A stretch of 64,000 bases of DNA from Sordaria brevicollis (taxonomy: Eukaryota > Ascomycota > Sordariomycetes > Sordariales > Sordariaceae), in assembly GCA_033439795.1 (NCBI GenBank), contig JAUTDP010000003.1:1674001-1738000 (forward strand), written 5' to 3'. Every line of letters begins with the position of its first letter. Position 1 is the stretch's first letter. The position numbers and the translations under genes are program-made. The notes under the pieces are model-generated. The model ran no database searches. It saw only the letters and a program-made list of their open reading frames with translations, and had not been told where the DNA came from. Below are positions 23,888-36,569 of this stretch, one piece after another.

Positions 23888-24809
23888 TCACTCGTCATCC
23901 TCGTCGCTTTCCTCCGCCTCGTGCCACTCGCGTTGCTCACAACCCCTCGAGTCGCCACTCTCTCCGCAGCAGTCCCAGGTAAATCCTCCGGGACAATCAA
24001 TACGCCAGTCCTCGGTATCCAAATCGTACTCAGACCCCGAGCCTGACTCCCAAGGATCGATGCACGCGTCTTCACGCCAGGCGCGAGATAGGCGGTTGAA
24101 CTCCATGTCGCCTAGTATAAGAGAACCGTAGTTATCGTCAGCATGTATCAACGACTGGGTTGAGGAGGGCTGTCCGTGAGCCTTGGATAATTGACTTACC
24201 GAGATGCCACTCCTCACAGGGACTGTAATCACTGTATCTGTCATCATCTTCGGCATCAGGATCGAACTCTTCCCCGCAATGGATGCAAAGCTTCCACTTC
24301 TTCTGCGGTTTTTCCTGCACCCCCTCGCTGGCTTTTGACTTCAGCGGGTTATCTCCTGATCCCTTTGCGCGGGAGGTGCTGTCGCGAGTTGTAACTGCGG
24401 GGTGCAGGTTGTGTTGGGCTTGAAGGTTCTCGATAATGGTGAAGTCAGAAGCGCGATCCTCAATCAGGGAGTTGAGATCCTCATTTGCCACTGGCTCGTG
24501 GTTCTCCTCCGAAGTCTTCAACTTCTTGTGGTCGTTGTCTGGAGTCTCATCACGCTTGCGCTTCCCCATGTTGGCCGGTTGGTTAGTGGCTTGGGACGCT
24601 GTGGCTGGGAGAGTGGCCCGGTGTCCGATGGGCATGTTCGGCTTGCTCTCATTCTTGGGATCGGCGGAGCGTTTCCTGCTCTCGTTGGGACGGTTTAAGG
24701 AAACCTTCGGAGCAGTGGCGGTAGTTGTATCGGCAATCTGCTTGTTCTTCGGTGTCGATACGTGAGGAGGCCGGACGCCCTGCGATGTGGGCTTCGTGGG
24801 TTTTGGCAT
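23888..24809 (-). CDS. CHORD-like paralogue 4
   Basis: Exon 1 is 24809-24200 and exon 2 is 24111-23888, with a phase-1 GTAAGT..CTAG intron; 277 residues. The N-terminal part is a Lys/Arg/Pro/Ser-rich linker with possible nuclear localisation patches (MGKRKRDE). The half-domains are CIHCGEEFDPDAEDDD and CEEWHLG, then after the intron DMEFNRL, CPGGFTWDCCGESGDSRGC and EREWHEA-like residues, with an acidic end. The usual His-Pro-Gly has become His-Leu-Gly. An in-frame ATG 46 codons upstream would add a hydrophobic segment; I prefer 24809 by analogy with paralogues 6-8. Confidence 0.78.
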
Positions 24810-25274
24810 GTTGACTGGATTCAATGGAAGATTCGAACCGTGAAGTGCCAACGACAATCTTTGCGGGAAATGTCCTTGGACGAAACGGATCACGATCAAG
24901 TTCAGTGCAAGCAAAAGGACGAGAATTAGGGGAGAAAGTGTGTGCATTGCTGTAGGGCAAGCTACCCTGGAGGATAAAGGGAGAAAAACGGGAAAGAGCG
25001 ATGACCAGTGGAGATGCCATTTGATGACGGGTGCACTTGCCGTTTTGCTCCTTCCGTTTGATGGCGCTCCTTCCCTTTCACTATATACAATAGTGGTATC
25101 CCTTCCTCGTCTACGTCATCCACATCAGCATCGCCGTGAGCCCCTCCCGGAACGTTTACGATAAAGGTCGCTTTTGTGCACTCCCTGTCTTGCTCAGGAC
25201 CTCCTGGAATCTAACCCAGTTTCGTGAAGCCAGTCCTGGGTGTAGTTGACGTACAACTTCATCCTCCCGTCGAA

Positions 25275-26046
25275 TCACTCGTTGGCTTCTAGCGTGGCCT
25301 CGTGATAATAACGGCTCTCACATCCCTCAGACGGCCCTATCTGAAGGCAGCAATCCCATTTGAATCCGTCGGGTAAGTTCATTCGCCACTCTGCAGTGTC
25401 CAAAGTTGAGCTCATCGAAAATAAGTTCAAAGGGACGGGAAAGCCGGCTCCGCGCCAGGCGCTGGAGTTGGAGTTAATCTTCAAGACACCTATATGACAA
25501 TCGGGGTTTGTGTTAATTCCCGGTAAGGATTCGAGGCTCAGGTTGCATAGGAAAGTTCCCCAGGGAAATGGGTTGAATTATGTAGAGGTAGGTAGGCTTA
25601 CCGGGATGAGATTTGCAGTGGATGAAACCACCTCTGCGTTTGGCCTCGGGGTCGAACTCCTTCTTGCAGTGACGGCACACCTTCAGCTTCTCCTCAGGCT
25701 GCTTCGACTTATTCTTCGGCTCCTCGTCCAGCTTCTCCGTCGCTTTTCTCTTGGAGGGCGGGTTATCTCCGGATGTCTCTTTGCTGGAGTCAGTATTGGT
25801 AGTCTTGGGAGTCGTGGTAGCCGTGGTAGTTGAAACGCTGCGGGTCTGATTGGATTGGAAGCTCGCGACAGCGCTGAAGTAGGAGACGGATTTGTCGATG
25901 AACGATTTCAGTTCAACGTTGCCGTTATCATAGACCGACAGCAAGGCGGCGAGGATGCTTTGGGAGGGAGCTGCGACAATGGCATCGCGAGGATTGTCGT
26001 TGCGCTCACTCTCCTGTGAAGCCAGAGAGCTCTGTGCGTTCGTCAT
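25275..26046 (-). CDS. CHORD-like paralogue 5
   Basis: Exons 26046-25602 and 25489-25275 join in phase 1; 219 residues. The N-terminal module is APSQSILAALLSVYDNGN. A Ser/Thr then Lys/Glu-rich linker follows. The first half-domain is CRHCKKEFDPEAKRRG and CKSHPG; the second is LPDGFKWDCCLQIGPSEGC with YYHEA. All expected Cys/His positions are present. No other domain is visible, and the cellular role is unknown. Confidence 0.8.
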
Positions 26047-27559
26047 TTTGAATGATGCGGAGAGAATGACGAGAATGACGAAAAGCAGATGGAAGTTGGG
26101 GAAGTTGAATGCCAGATTCTGGCGAGCGACTCATGCGTTGCGACTTTTCGTGGCGGAGTGAGGAATTCAGTCGGATTTGGATCGAGGGTAGAGGTCTGGT
26201 CAGATAGAATTGGAGGGGTGATTCCAGATAAGCAACGGGACCACAGAACGCGAAAGAAGAACATGGGGGTTGCCTGCTCAACTGATAGCGCGTACCTTCC
26301 AGCGTGTCAAGGTTGTGCTGCTAAACCTCCATCCGAAAGTCTGCGCGCTACCGAACAGCGAGGCAAGGCTGGCAAACGACATGGCCAGATCCTCTGATGC
26401 CACTGTTATGTTCTCCACCGCATGGCTTTGATCCAATCGCTCTCGTGTTGTCCAATCCCGCACCCTCCCAACCACGCGTTTCCGCCGCAAACAACCATGT
26501 CCGATTGCTCCCGGAGAAGTGCCCTCTGGAAGTTGACGGTCATTACAAGGTGCAAAATGTTTGGGATCGGCACGACTACGAGCCGATGTGTTGTACCGGA
26601 CGTAGTCTTCGCGGGTGACCCCGAATACATATAGTCCTGTGTTGACAATGGTATCAGCGCTGCTCAGCGGCTCTTACACGGGAGAGAGTTGATTAAACGG
26701 GTGGTGTTCGTCTGCGTGCCTAAATGGGCAAAACACTTGAGTTCCGTATCGCTTGGATCAACATCTCTGCCGCATGGAACTCTAAACCTGCTTGCTCCTC
26801 AGTGCCGTATGCGGGATTTGACTCTCGTCCTGGTGTTTGCTTCCGGGGTCATTCCTTTTTCGACTTATCATCCAGAGCTGCAGACACGAATTTGGTCTTC
26901 TTCGAGTCCTCTCCGTTCGACTGATCTTGCTTCCGTTTCCCATGTCTTGGTCGGTAGTTCAATCTTCAATGTATTCAGGCTCAGGGTCTGAACTCTGAAA
27001 AGGCAGATTTGGTGCTTTTGCTGAGTGGCTTCGGTCTGTCAAGTCTATCGGTGGCAACTAACACGGGCAAATGAGGGAGGGAGATACTGCTGTGATTCTA
27101 GGGGACAGTCCGTTCGTATATGAGGGCTGGGACTGGCGGTGAAGTGCGTATGGATCCGTTGTTTTCCATTTGGCTTTTCATCGTAAAGGCACACAAGTAG
27201 TCAAGGAGCATACGGGAAAGAGAACCGATGGTTCAAAGAGGCGCCAATGACTTAAAGCTATTTTCTCGTTTGCAAGTTGTCCTTTGACGAAAAGATTTTC
27301 TTTTCCCTGTCCAGGAATTGTGCACAAATCCTTGTGTGGGCTATGAGGGTACAACTCTGCCCTTCCCGCGTGTTGGAAGGTGTCATGAAGGGAAGGGGCA
27401 ATGCAGGATTTCCCTTGGTGACTGTCGTTCCTTCCTTTGTTCTGCTACCTAACTACACACGGCAGCTCATCTTGGAGTCAGGAAAGCGGGATCCCATGAC
27501 ATTAAGTTGCACCAAAACTAGAAAGTCGATTGGAGTTGCTTAGATGACCAACATTAGTG
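26047..27559. other. Intergenic region between paralogues 5 and 6
   Basis: No ORF here shows the family motifs or another recognisable domain. The sequence is of ordinary GC content with no RIP signature. It includes the promoter side of paralogue 5 (26047 upward) and the 3' flank of paralogue 6. Confidence 0.45.
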
Positions 27560-28238
27560 TCAACGGCGGAACTCCCTCTCCTTGCAGCCCTGCACGATCT
27601 GGATCTTTCCGCAACAATCCCAGATATATCCGTCCACCTGGCAGTCCGCATGGTGTTCCATCAGGTCGAAATGATCAAGGCCGCGCGTGTCAACCTTCCA
27701 GCAGGGAGCTGAAGGGTCCTTGACGGCTTTTCCTACAGACGTCACAACAAACGGCGTTAGTATAAGGAACCTGAACCGAGAAACAATTGACTCCGATCTT
27801 TCTCTTCGAACAAGTGTCGGACGGATATAGCGTACCAGGATGATAGTACCGACAGTCAAAGCACATGCGTCGATCTTCTTCATGTACTTCCAACTCTCCA
27901 TCGCACCTCCGACATCTCTTTGGGCCATCACAGTCCTCCTCGTCGTCGTCGTCATCATAGTCTTGGCACGGGTCCGGAGTATCCTCTCTGGCTTTGACTT
28001 TCTTCGGCTTCTTGTCGGGTGTCTCGTCGTTCTTGCGCTTCAAAGTGGAGGTGCGCTGGTCAGAGGCGCCGGGGTCTGGCTTCTTCACGTCCACGTTGCT
28101 GTTGTCACGGCGAGTCGCGGCTTTGGGTGTAGCGACAGGGGCAGGCATGGCTTCATCTGCAGTGGATTTGCGGTTTTGTTTCTGAGGGCGTGAAGAAACG
28201 CCGCTGTCGCGGATGCGTTTCTTGGATGCTTTCTCCAT
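27560..28238 (-). CDS. CHORD-like paralogue 6
   Basis: Exons 28238-27836 and 27732-27560 join in phase 1 (GTACGC donor, TGTAG acceptor); 191 residues. It begins MEKASKKRIRDSG, sharing its start with paralogue 7. A basic linker and an Asp/Glu run precede CRRCDGELEV, CFDCRYYHPG, then VDGYIWDCCGKIQIVQGC and EREFRR at the stop. The final His seen in other copies is absent, the chain ending two residues after Phe. It lacks the 'AP..R.VL' module. Confidence 0.78.
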
Positions 28239-28813
28239 GTTGGGAACGGTTTGGTGCAAGGATGAGTGTCGAAAGCTTTGGCGATTCCTTCTTTGCGGTT
28301 GCGTTTCAGGAAGTTGTGGTGGAGGTTGAACGGCGACGATAGAAAGGTGGTGTTTGCTGGAAGTCAGGAATTGAGAGGAAACGTACACCTGGGGGGGCTT
28401 AAATATCCCGGAACAAAAGGTGTGCTGGTGAATGGCAACGTCTGTGAAGGAAGTGTAAGGGCACGGCCGTCCAAAAGGTTGGTGTTCCAGAGGCATGTCG
28501 GCAACAAAATGTGCGGAAAATTAACTTGCTTCTTCCGTGAAACCGGGTTACTACCTTTTGAGAGAACGCACAGTGAAAGGAAAGAAAGTGAAAAAAGCAG
28601 GGGCCATGACATCAGTGAATATTGGGCCTTTTTGGTACTCGAACGATTCTTCCGCCTCCCTTCACTCTCGTACAGCCAGTGACTACCTTAGCTCTACGAC
28701 CGAAACAAAAAGACCTCCACAGAAAGGAACAGTTTTGGAAAGATAGAAATGTTGAATATCGTAACCTTGCCACGCACTATCGTCCTCAAATTAGTTTTCT
28801 GTGTATTCCAATT

Positions 28814-28864
28814 GGGTAAAACTGCCGACACATCCTATAGAATTTACTGGCACATCCCCCCCCA
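28814..28864 (+). repeat. Left terminal inverted repeat
   Basis: The first 22 bases match the right end perfectly and the rest imperfectly. It holds two related sub-motifs, CGACACATCC and TGGCACATCCCC. Confidence 0.85.
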
Positions 28865-31800
28865 TATAAAACCCCAACCCTTATTACCTTTGGCACCCTA
28901 TGGTACCTATATATTAAAATCCCCGTTTTACCCGCTAAAACCCTATACTTTGTATAAACGTTACATTTTACGAAAAAAAATAGAGCCCCAATAATTTTTA
29001 GAGTACCAAACTCGTAAAACCGCGTATATAGTTATATTGTTCGAGACTACCCTAGTATATTACGCTTTATTATGACGTACCTTAATTGAATAATATTGTA
29101 AAGTACGTCGCATTATTAAATTTCGTTAGTATTATTGTTAATTATTTTTAAATGCCTTTATATAATCGTATTCGTATTAGTATTTTTCGCCGGCGTCGGC
29201 GTCCGTTAAATAAATCTATTGTGACCTTTATATCGAGCGCCTCCTTTAATGGGCGCTTATAGACCGTTGAGATTATATTTCCGCTACTTAAGGAGGATTT
29301 CGATAATTTATTACGCGAATTCGTTTACTTCTATTAGTTCCGTCGATTTAGTATCGTTATTATATAATCGCTTACGTATAAAATTAAGAATCCAAATTAC
29401 CCGATATACGGTAAGATTTTTAAATATTAATATTAGTGCGATTATACCGTTTATAAGAAATAGGAATTTTAAAATCCCTATAGTAAACGCTATTATATTA
29501 TTAGTAAAGTCGTTAAAAGGTATCCGTTTCGTATTATTATTTTCGCGATTATTATTAAAGGTTGGAGATAGATAATTAGAGTGGTTAATAATATTTACGA
29601 GGATTACCCGCTATCGAAGTACTTCGATTATTATTTTTTTTTACGGGAAAGGGTATTATAGTTGGATTTAGAGGCGTTCGAATAGGTAGTAACCCTATTC
29701 GATAAGAGGGAGATAATTATACGTACTATCCGCTCCGTTATTAAGGAAAAGTACTCTTAATACCCTTTAAAGTAATCCGACTTCGTTAATATACGTAGTC
29801 GTATACACCGCGCTTCCCGCTAGGGTTATTAAAATACTTAAGTTTTCGTACGGTCTTTGGAAATTAATAAAGATACTGTTTATTATAATATCGATTAGGA
29901 CAACGCCGATTAAATTATCCTTTCGAATACCTTTTAGGTATTAGACTATTAACGTAAAATATAGGTTTGAAACCTATTTACGATATTAATCGATACGACG
30001 TATAAAATAAATTAGTATTATTTTATTATAATATAAAGTATTGTAATAATTTATAAAAAGATTTTTATATTAATTTTTTAAGTAGTTTTAAATAACGAAG
30101 GAATTACGGGGTTTACGTACCTTATTAAGTAAATTAAACGCGCCGCGTTAGTTATAAGTATTAATTTCCTTAATATTATTATTATTAATAGAGACGAACG
30201 GTTAATCGAAGTATTGTAGACTTATTTACTTAATATTATATTTTAACGTTATATTTAATATATTAATTATAATATTATTAAGAATATTAAGAAGTATTAG
30301 AAGCGATTAGGCGATACCCTCCTACCCGACGATAGCGACGATAGCGACGACGACGATAATGATAGTAATAATAACGACGATTTATCCGATAATTTTATTT
30401 TTAAGGATATATAATAAGAGGTCGATAATATTTTATTATTAAAAAATTAAGCGGATATTATAGAATTAATTGAGCGTTATCGACGTATATATATTAGAAT
30501 AAGGATTAACGCTAACTTCGAAGACCTTTAATTAAATAGCCTTATTAATATACGAATAGCGTTATTTTTTATATAGTAATATATAATTTATTCAATAACG
30601 ACCGAAGAATTCGAATAGGTATACTAGATTTTCGTTAATAAGTTTAGTAAGTCGTAAGCGCGTATTATTAAGTATATCGACGCGTAATTAATACTTATTA
30701 AAGAGATTTAAATTAATTATTATATTAGCGATATTTTCAATTGTAGTTAAAAAATTACGTTATTTAACGAATTTAATAATAATTAATTTAAATCGTTCAA
30801 CGTTTCCTCCCGCGGTAGTTTTATTAACTTTTACGATATTATAACCTAATATATTAACGTTTAATACAATTACTATAACGGCGAATTTAGTAAAGTAGAA
30901 TTACGAACTAGAATTAATTAGGGAGCTATTAAATAGCTTAATTAATGCCGTAACGAATTCTCTTCTTAGGCACTCGATTTGCTAGAGCGCTAATATAATT
31001 AATTAATCGTTGCGCTACTTATTATATACAATAGGGTAACCGTTTACGAAGGTAACCTTCTCCTACTTTATATTAGGCGGTTTATTAAGTAGTATAGTTT
31101 GCTTTACGTTTACGATATAGAGGAGGCGGTTAAAATTAAATAAACGGTCTTTATCGAGAGGGACGATTATTATTTATTTTGGTATTTTAATTAAATTAGG
31201 GTAGGTTTCCCTTTATTTATATATCTTTATTCTCGATTAGTCCTTATATTAATTGCCTATAAAGGATTCGGTTAATAAGTATTTACGATTTAAACCGGTT
31301 AAGAAGGGTATACCCAAAGGAAGGCTACGTAATAAGGGATTATTTAGTAGGAAGGAGGCTATTTTCGTAGTTAAATTACCTAACGTTAAGTAACGCGTTA
31401 TACGTGCGCGCGTTAGAGCCGCCGCTTCCTAAATTTAGTAAACCTAGTAGACTTAGTAGACTTAGTAGACCTAATAGACTTAATAGACCTAGCCCTAGAG
31501 TTAACGTCGTTAAGTATCCGCCCCGCGGGGTCGTTCGAATAATATTGCCCTTATATAGGCGTTAGCGCGCCGTAATTATTCTTAATACGAATTTAGCGAT
31601 AATATTGAGACTTTCGATGTTAAGGATGCCGTTTAATTGTAGTTATAGTTTAGGGTAGTTAAGAAGGCGACTAAGGGTGGGATTAAGAAAGCGATTAAGG
31701 GTAGGATTAAAAGGGTAACCTATATACTTAAAGCGACCCGACTTAGCGAATCCACTAATTAGTTTGGGTATAGAGAATTTATTTTAAATATTACCTCTTA

Positions 31801-32897
31801 TATTATTATTAGTAATAATATTGAAGATAGTTTAAATAGTTTAAATAGTTTAAATAGGGGTATTGCGTTTAATATTGCTTATTCCTCCTTTTTTATTGAT
31901 ATTAATTAATTCGAAATATTACCCGATTATATCGACTTTATTGTATTACGCTTTTTAAAATAATTCGAATAACGAAAGTTAATTCCTTTTATCCTATTAA
32001 TTATTTCCTACGACGACGCTACTTATTTCGATAGTATATTTATCGGTTATAATTCTTAGGAGTTGGATGTAGACGAGCGGCTAGTTAATAAGGAGGATAA
32101 AGAGGTAATAAAATACGCTATAGAGAAGGAAAGATAAAAGGAGGAGGAAAGGATAAGGAAGTATATAATTATAATAGAGGAGTAATAGTAAGCCTACTTC
32201 GCTAAAGAGGTAAAGTTATAAAGGAAGGCCGCCGCTTATACCCTACCCGGTCCGTTATATTACTTTTAGAGAACGTTACTTAGGGAATTGGAGCCCCCTT
32301 ATAACGTTACTTTTAAAAAGGATAGGGAATGGGTAGAGTAGCGTAAGGGTAAACGTTTTGGTTATTTAAAATTATAGCCTATAATAAAGAAGGAGTTTGG
32401 TCCTAATAAGCCAGTAGTCTAGCGCTAGTGGGGTAGATTTGCTGCCCCGTTTTATAATACCCCTTTTATTTCTAGGCGGATAGAAGTATTACGCTATTTA
32501 TATAACGCTTAATAAGTTTAAGAATATAAGAAAATTAAATATAGGGCTAATTAGGCTAAGGGTAGAAGTTGGGAATTTTACCGCGCGGTTAACTTTGAAT
32601 TAGAAGGGTATAAGGAGGAGGAGGATTACGACCCTAATTTGTACGTTATATAGTATAGGAGAGAAGGTAGTAAATAAAACCCTATTGAAATTGAATAGAA
32701 TAGAATAGAGTAGAGTAAATAGATAGGTTGGTTGTATTGAGATTTTTATTCTGGGATTGCTATGTTCAATACTATGAAATTATTACGACTTTGGCGGTTA
32801 CGGCGCGTTTATTAGATTGCTAAAGAAATGCCAAATAATATAAGAAAACGGCATTTTACTATACAAAACAGGGAAACTTTGATGTCAGTTGTTAGAG

Positions 32898-32948
32898 TGG
32901 GGGGGGATGTGCCAGTAAATTTGAGGGGATGTGTCGGCAGTTTTACCC
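32898..32948 (-). repeat. Right terminal inverted repeat
   Basis: Inverted copy of the left end, adjoining the right TTCCAATT duplication. Paralogue 7's shifted frame reads into it. Confidence 0.85.
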
Positions 32949-32961
32949 TTCCAATTTACTA

Positions 32962-33778
32962 TCATTCGGTGAAGTTCCTCTCCGTGCACCCCATCGAAGT
33001 CCTCAAATCGCCGCAACAATCCCAGACATCCAGCCAGCGAGAGCTCCATGTAGTGGTTGACTACTTCGTTTCCGGAAAGACCGCTCACGTCACGAGTCCA
33101 GCAGCCTGCTTCTTCGTTCTTGACTTTCGTTCCTACAGCACCACGTATGGGTATTAGCCTAGGAAACCGAGAAGTGTTTGTGCTTGGATGTTTGCTTCGT
33201 ATCGGGCTCAAGGCTTTCAACGTACCGGGATGATAGTAGTGGCAATCGTCGCAAATACCGTCATCGAATTTGCCCGAGCAGCACAACCTTGCGCCGCACT
33301 TCTTGCAGATTTCTGTCCTTCTGTGGCAATGGTATTCCTCCTCATCGTCCTCTACGTCGTCCTCTTCGTTGTCATCTTTATTGTCATCCCCGTCGTCGTC
33401 GTCTTCGTTGTCTGCGTTATCCTCTCTGTCTTCTTCACTGGAGCGCGGCTCAAGGGTCTTCTCTTCAACCTTAGCCTTCTTCGCCTTCTTCTCCAACGTC
33501 TCCTCGTTCTTGCGCTTCAAATCCTTCAATGTTGTAGTTTGCACGTCAACAGCTGCGACAGTTGGTTTCTTTGAGGGAAGTGGCCTCCTCGCTGTTGCCT
33601 TCGGCTTGCTGTTCCCCTCGGGTTTGGAGGCATGTTTCACGGTGTTCTCGCTGTTGCTAACGGTGGGTTTCGACCTAGCGGAAGGCTTTACACCATTGGT
33701 AATCCGCTTGCCTTGCTTGGCCGGAGGGAGGGGAGGTATGGCGCTTCTAGGGGCGGGCTTCTTGGGTGCTTTCTCCAT
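32962..33778 (-). pseudogene. CHORD-like paralogue 7, frameshifted in exon 2
   Basis: Exon 1 is 33778-33226 and exon 2 begins at 33132, phase 1. It starts MEKAPKKPAPRS, has a basic linker, an acidic run, CKKCGARLCC and CDDCHYYHPG. Exon 2 opens in frame (GTKVKNEEAGC) up to MELSLAG. The conserved WLDVWDCCGDLRTSMGC lies in the +1 frame and ends at a TGA at 32962-32964. As read, the protein instead misses the CC/GC half and runs on into the neighbouring transposon end, stopping about 27 codons after the ancestral stop. A single-base change near 33040 explains this; it could be real or an error. Confidence 0.7.
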
Positions 33779-34292
33779 CTTGAAAGAGGGTGGAGGAAGG
33801 GTAAAAATTTAAAGTCCGCAATGGATGCCTTGGTTCCTTTTGGTCGTGGGACAAAAGGTTGAGTTCAATGCGGGCAGAAAGATGTATGCATGTGTGGTGA
33901 ATTGCGGGCAAGGTACCTCTAGGGCACTGCGGGATGACGGGTACCGGAACGGAGTAACGCCGAGTGAATTGCCTGGAGGGAACGCCACAGGTGTGACTCT
34001 TGGGAATTGGTGTCGGTTGAAGTGGCTAGTGGAATGTTGCCGTCGTTTCCCGTCCCTTCACTGTCTGAACTTTGGCCACCACGGCTCGAAGCCACAAGCA
34101 ACGGTCGCGGAAACACATCGTTTTGGCATTGAAGGAAACATAATATATCTGGATTATGCGTTGTGTCGATTAAGCATCATGGACAGAAAAACAACCGGAC
34201 TCCGGCCATCATTTCCCTGGTTGATTACACCGCTTTTGGACCAGGCAACCTCTCACGGAACCTCTTGTTGTTGACCTACAATTAGCAACCCA

Positions 34293-35322
34293 CTACTCAT
34301 CCTCATCCTCATCCTCATCCTCATCCTCATCCTCATCCTCATCCTCATCCTCATCCTCATCCTCATCCTCGTCCTCATCCTCGTCCCTATACTTCCCATA
34401 ATATGCCTCGTCCTCGGTCTCATCCTCATAAAAGGCCTCCCCAGGCCTATGAGTCTGAGCTCTACAGCCTCTATTAGAAGAAGCACGTCCGCAGCACTTC
34501 CATACGTACCCCTCCCCATAATGCTCGCCAGTGTACCACTCCATATTGTCCATGATCCGCTTGAGTTCTTCCGGGGATTTGTGCTGCAATCCCATGCGTA
34601 CGACAAAGGGAGGAGCGTCTTTGCGGAGTTTCAAACTTCCTGGTGGCGCATGCAAGATACAGAGTCAGTATCAGGTGGAATGAATCTCCAGATGTGGAAG
34701 CATTTGATGGATTGGTTGCCTAGCTAAGGCTTGGGCGTGTAAGATTTTGTAGGGGTTAACACCTACCGGGATGATAGTTGCATTTTCCGGACTCTGTCTT
34801 GATGTTGTACGCCTCACCACAATCCTCGCAAACAAAAATGTCTTTGTGCTGCTCGGGGGGGAAGTCGCGAAAGTCGCCGCCTCTGGGCATTCGCCCCTCT
34901 TGCGTCACTCTGGCGGGCGTCTCTGGTGTGTTGTCGTCATTCGTGGCCTGGAGGGATATGGAGCCGGCTGTGCCCTGGCCAGGCACCTGGGTCTTCACGG
35001 AGGCTTCTGCACTTCCAGATGAGGTGCGATCTGGATGTGGTGGTCTTGAAGCGGAGGTGTTGGCAGCGGTAGTCCTGGGAGCGGTAACCTTTGGGGCTCC
35101 AGACTTTGGGGCCTTCTTGGAACCGGTGGCCTTCTTGTCAATGGGAGGGTTTGAGGCGAAGGACTTGGGAGCTGAAGAGGTCGCCTTGGTTTTCTTGGAA
35201 GCGCTAGTATTTGCTTTGGCTTTCGGGGCGACGGCCTTGGGAGCCCTGCTGGTCGACTTGCCACGGCGTTTGCGCTTGGCGACGGGTGAGCGCGCAGGGG
35301 AGGCAGCTCTCTTTTTAGGCAT
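34293..35322 (-). CDS. CHORD-like paralogue 8 with Asp-Glu tail
   Basis: Exons 35322-34767 and 34639-34293 join in phase 1; 300 residues. It starts MPKKRAASPARSP and has a long Lys/Ala/Pro/Ser/Thr linker like a histone H1-type tail. The half-domains are CEDCGEAYNI and CNYHPG, then GEGYVWKCCGRASSNRGC and AQTH. The C-terminus is a run of alternating Asp-Glu coded by a hexanucleotide repeat. Strong basic and acidic ends suggest nuclear or chromatin association, by composition only. Confidence 0.78.
34297..34374 (-). repeat. Hexanucleotide microsatellite coding Asp-Glu
   Basis: Tandem TCCTCA units (plus-strand reading) give (DE)n at the end of paralogue 8. Because the unit is six bases, length changes stay in frame. 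Confidence 0.9.
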
Positions 35323-36569
35323 CTTGAGGTATTGCGGCGTGGACGAACAAAAGTGGTGGTAAAGACTTGATGGGTTCAAAATGTCCAAGTTGACTGCGTG
35401 GGCTGATTGATGTTCACTGCAAAGTGGGAAGAAACGAGGGGCACGAGAACAATGGATGTCACGAAGGAGAAAGAAATCCGTTGGCGTCACATTACCTAGG
35501 GCACACTGCCCTATGAGAACAGGAGTGACGGAAGGAAGGTACGGTATTGAGAACTTCATTCTACTGTTAGGAAGGTCGTGCCTTCCCAAAGTAATTGGCA
35601 GCCCCGCCGCAGTTTCCCAAGTGTGGCTTTAACGCCGTCGCCGAGTTGGAAGACCAGGGCAACGAACACCCAGTCTTGATACAACCTCCACCTTGCTCGG
35701 ACTTTCCCAACTCTACAAGTACTTCACAAAACCAACAACATCCACCATCCTCGAACACATCCTACAAATCCCAACCAAGCGCAAAAGCCACGAGTCAGGA
35801 CATCACTCAAATCCCGCGTCCCAACCCCCGCAGCGTTGAAAACAAGTCAAATCCAGTAAAGTTAGCATATTCGATTTAATTATAAGTGCTCTTCTACCCT
35901 CCCACCCTATGCCTCTATTCCTGATATTGAAGCCATTCCCATATCTTGCCACTAGTAAATACGATCCACACATGTTTGCCCTTCCCCCTCCCTCGTCTAT
36001 ACAGCTTCTTCTTCTCCTTCCTCCTCTCTTCTCTGTCTCTTCCATCAATCAAGCTTTCACCTCCACGACATTGTCTCCCTCCCGTGATCCTCTTCCGTAT
36101 GGTTCAACACGAACACGGTGGTCGGCACTGGGGCCACGGCCTTGTTGGTTCCGGAAGCGGCACCGGAAGCCGGATTCCTTCTTGTCGGCCTTGGTGTTGG
36201 CCTTGTGAGGGTCCATGTCCGACATGGTGTTGGAAGATCCTGCCATCACCTTCTGAGTCCTCTGGAACGGGGCGCCATAGAGGGTGAGAGCCCCGTACTA
36301 TAGTCGGATGCCGATCCAATGTAAAGCTCCTTCGACGAGTCACTGGCCTTGCCTTCACTGGCCTTCGCCATTCCCAGGCATGCCCTTCGTGGGTATTTAG
36401 TCTGGCCCTCACTGGCTTCCGTTTTCCCTCTTTCCCTAACCTAGGAATTGCTCCACCTTTTTCCTGTCGCCGTTCAGCCTCCAACAGCTTCCCTTGAGTA
36501 TACAGCTTCTTCTTCTCCCTCCTCCTCCTCCCCGTGTATACAGCTTCTTCTTCTCCCGCCTCCCAAAAC
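35323..36569. other. Spacer with short dispersed repeats
   Basis: No supported gene. The 20-mer TATACAGCTTCTTCTTCTCC occurs at about 35998, 36499 and 36537. At 36191-36233 there is one copy of the GTCCATGTCCGACAT-type repeat found again near 37 kb. The left part is the promoter side of paralogue 8. Confidence 0.45.

Larger units (their letters stand above)
28814..32948. mobile_element. RIP-degraded TIR DNA transposon, 4135 bp
   Basis: Both ends carry the inverted repeat GGGTAAAACTGCCGACACAT followed by CC; similarity extends over about 51 bases, including ATTTACTGGCACATCCCC. The element is flanked on both sides by TTCCAATT (28806-28813 and 32949-32956), an 8-bp target duplication as made by hAT-type transposases. 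The interior is very AT-rich with almost no CpA/TpG, so RIP has destroyed all frames. A formerly coding plus-strand segment with an Asp-rich patch (about 30310-30410) can be guessed, but I cannot name the transposase. It lies between paralogues 6 and 7. Confidence 0.85.

Noticed and set aside
32885..33778. Reading the long 33-kb ORF as one uninterrupted 297-residue protein
   Set aside because: It reads through the intron after the His-Pro-Gly motif and into the transposon; the conserved exon 2 part is in another frame.
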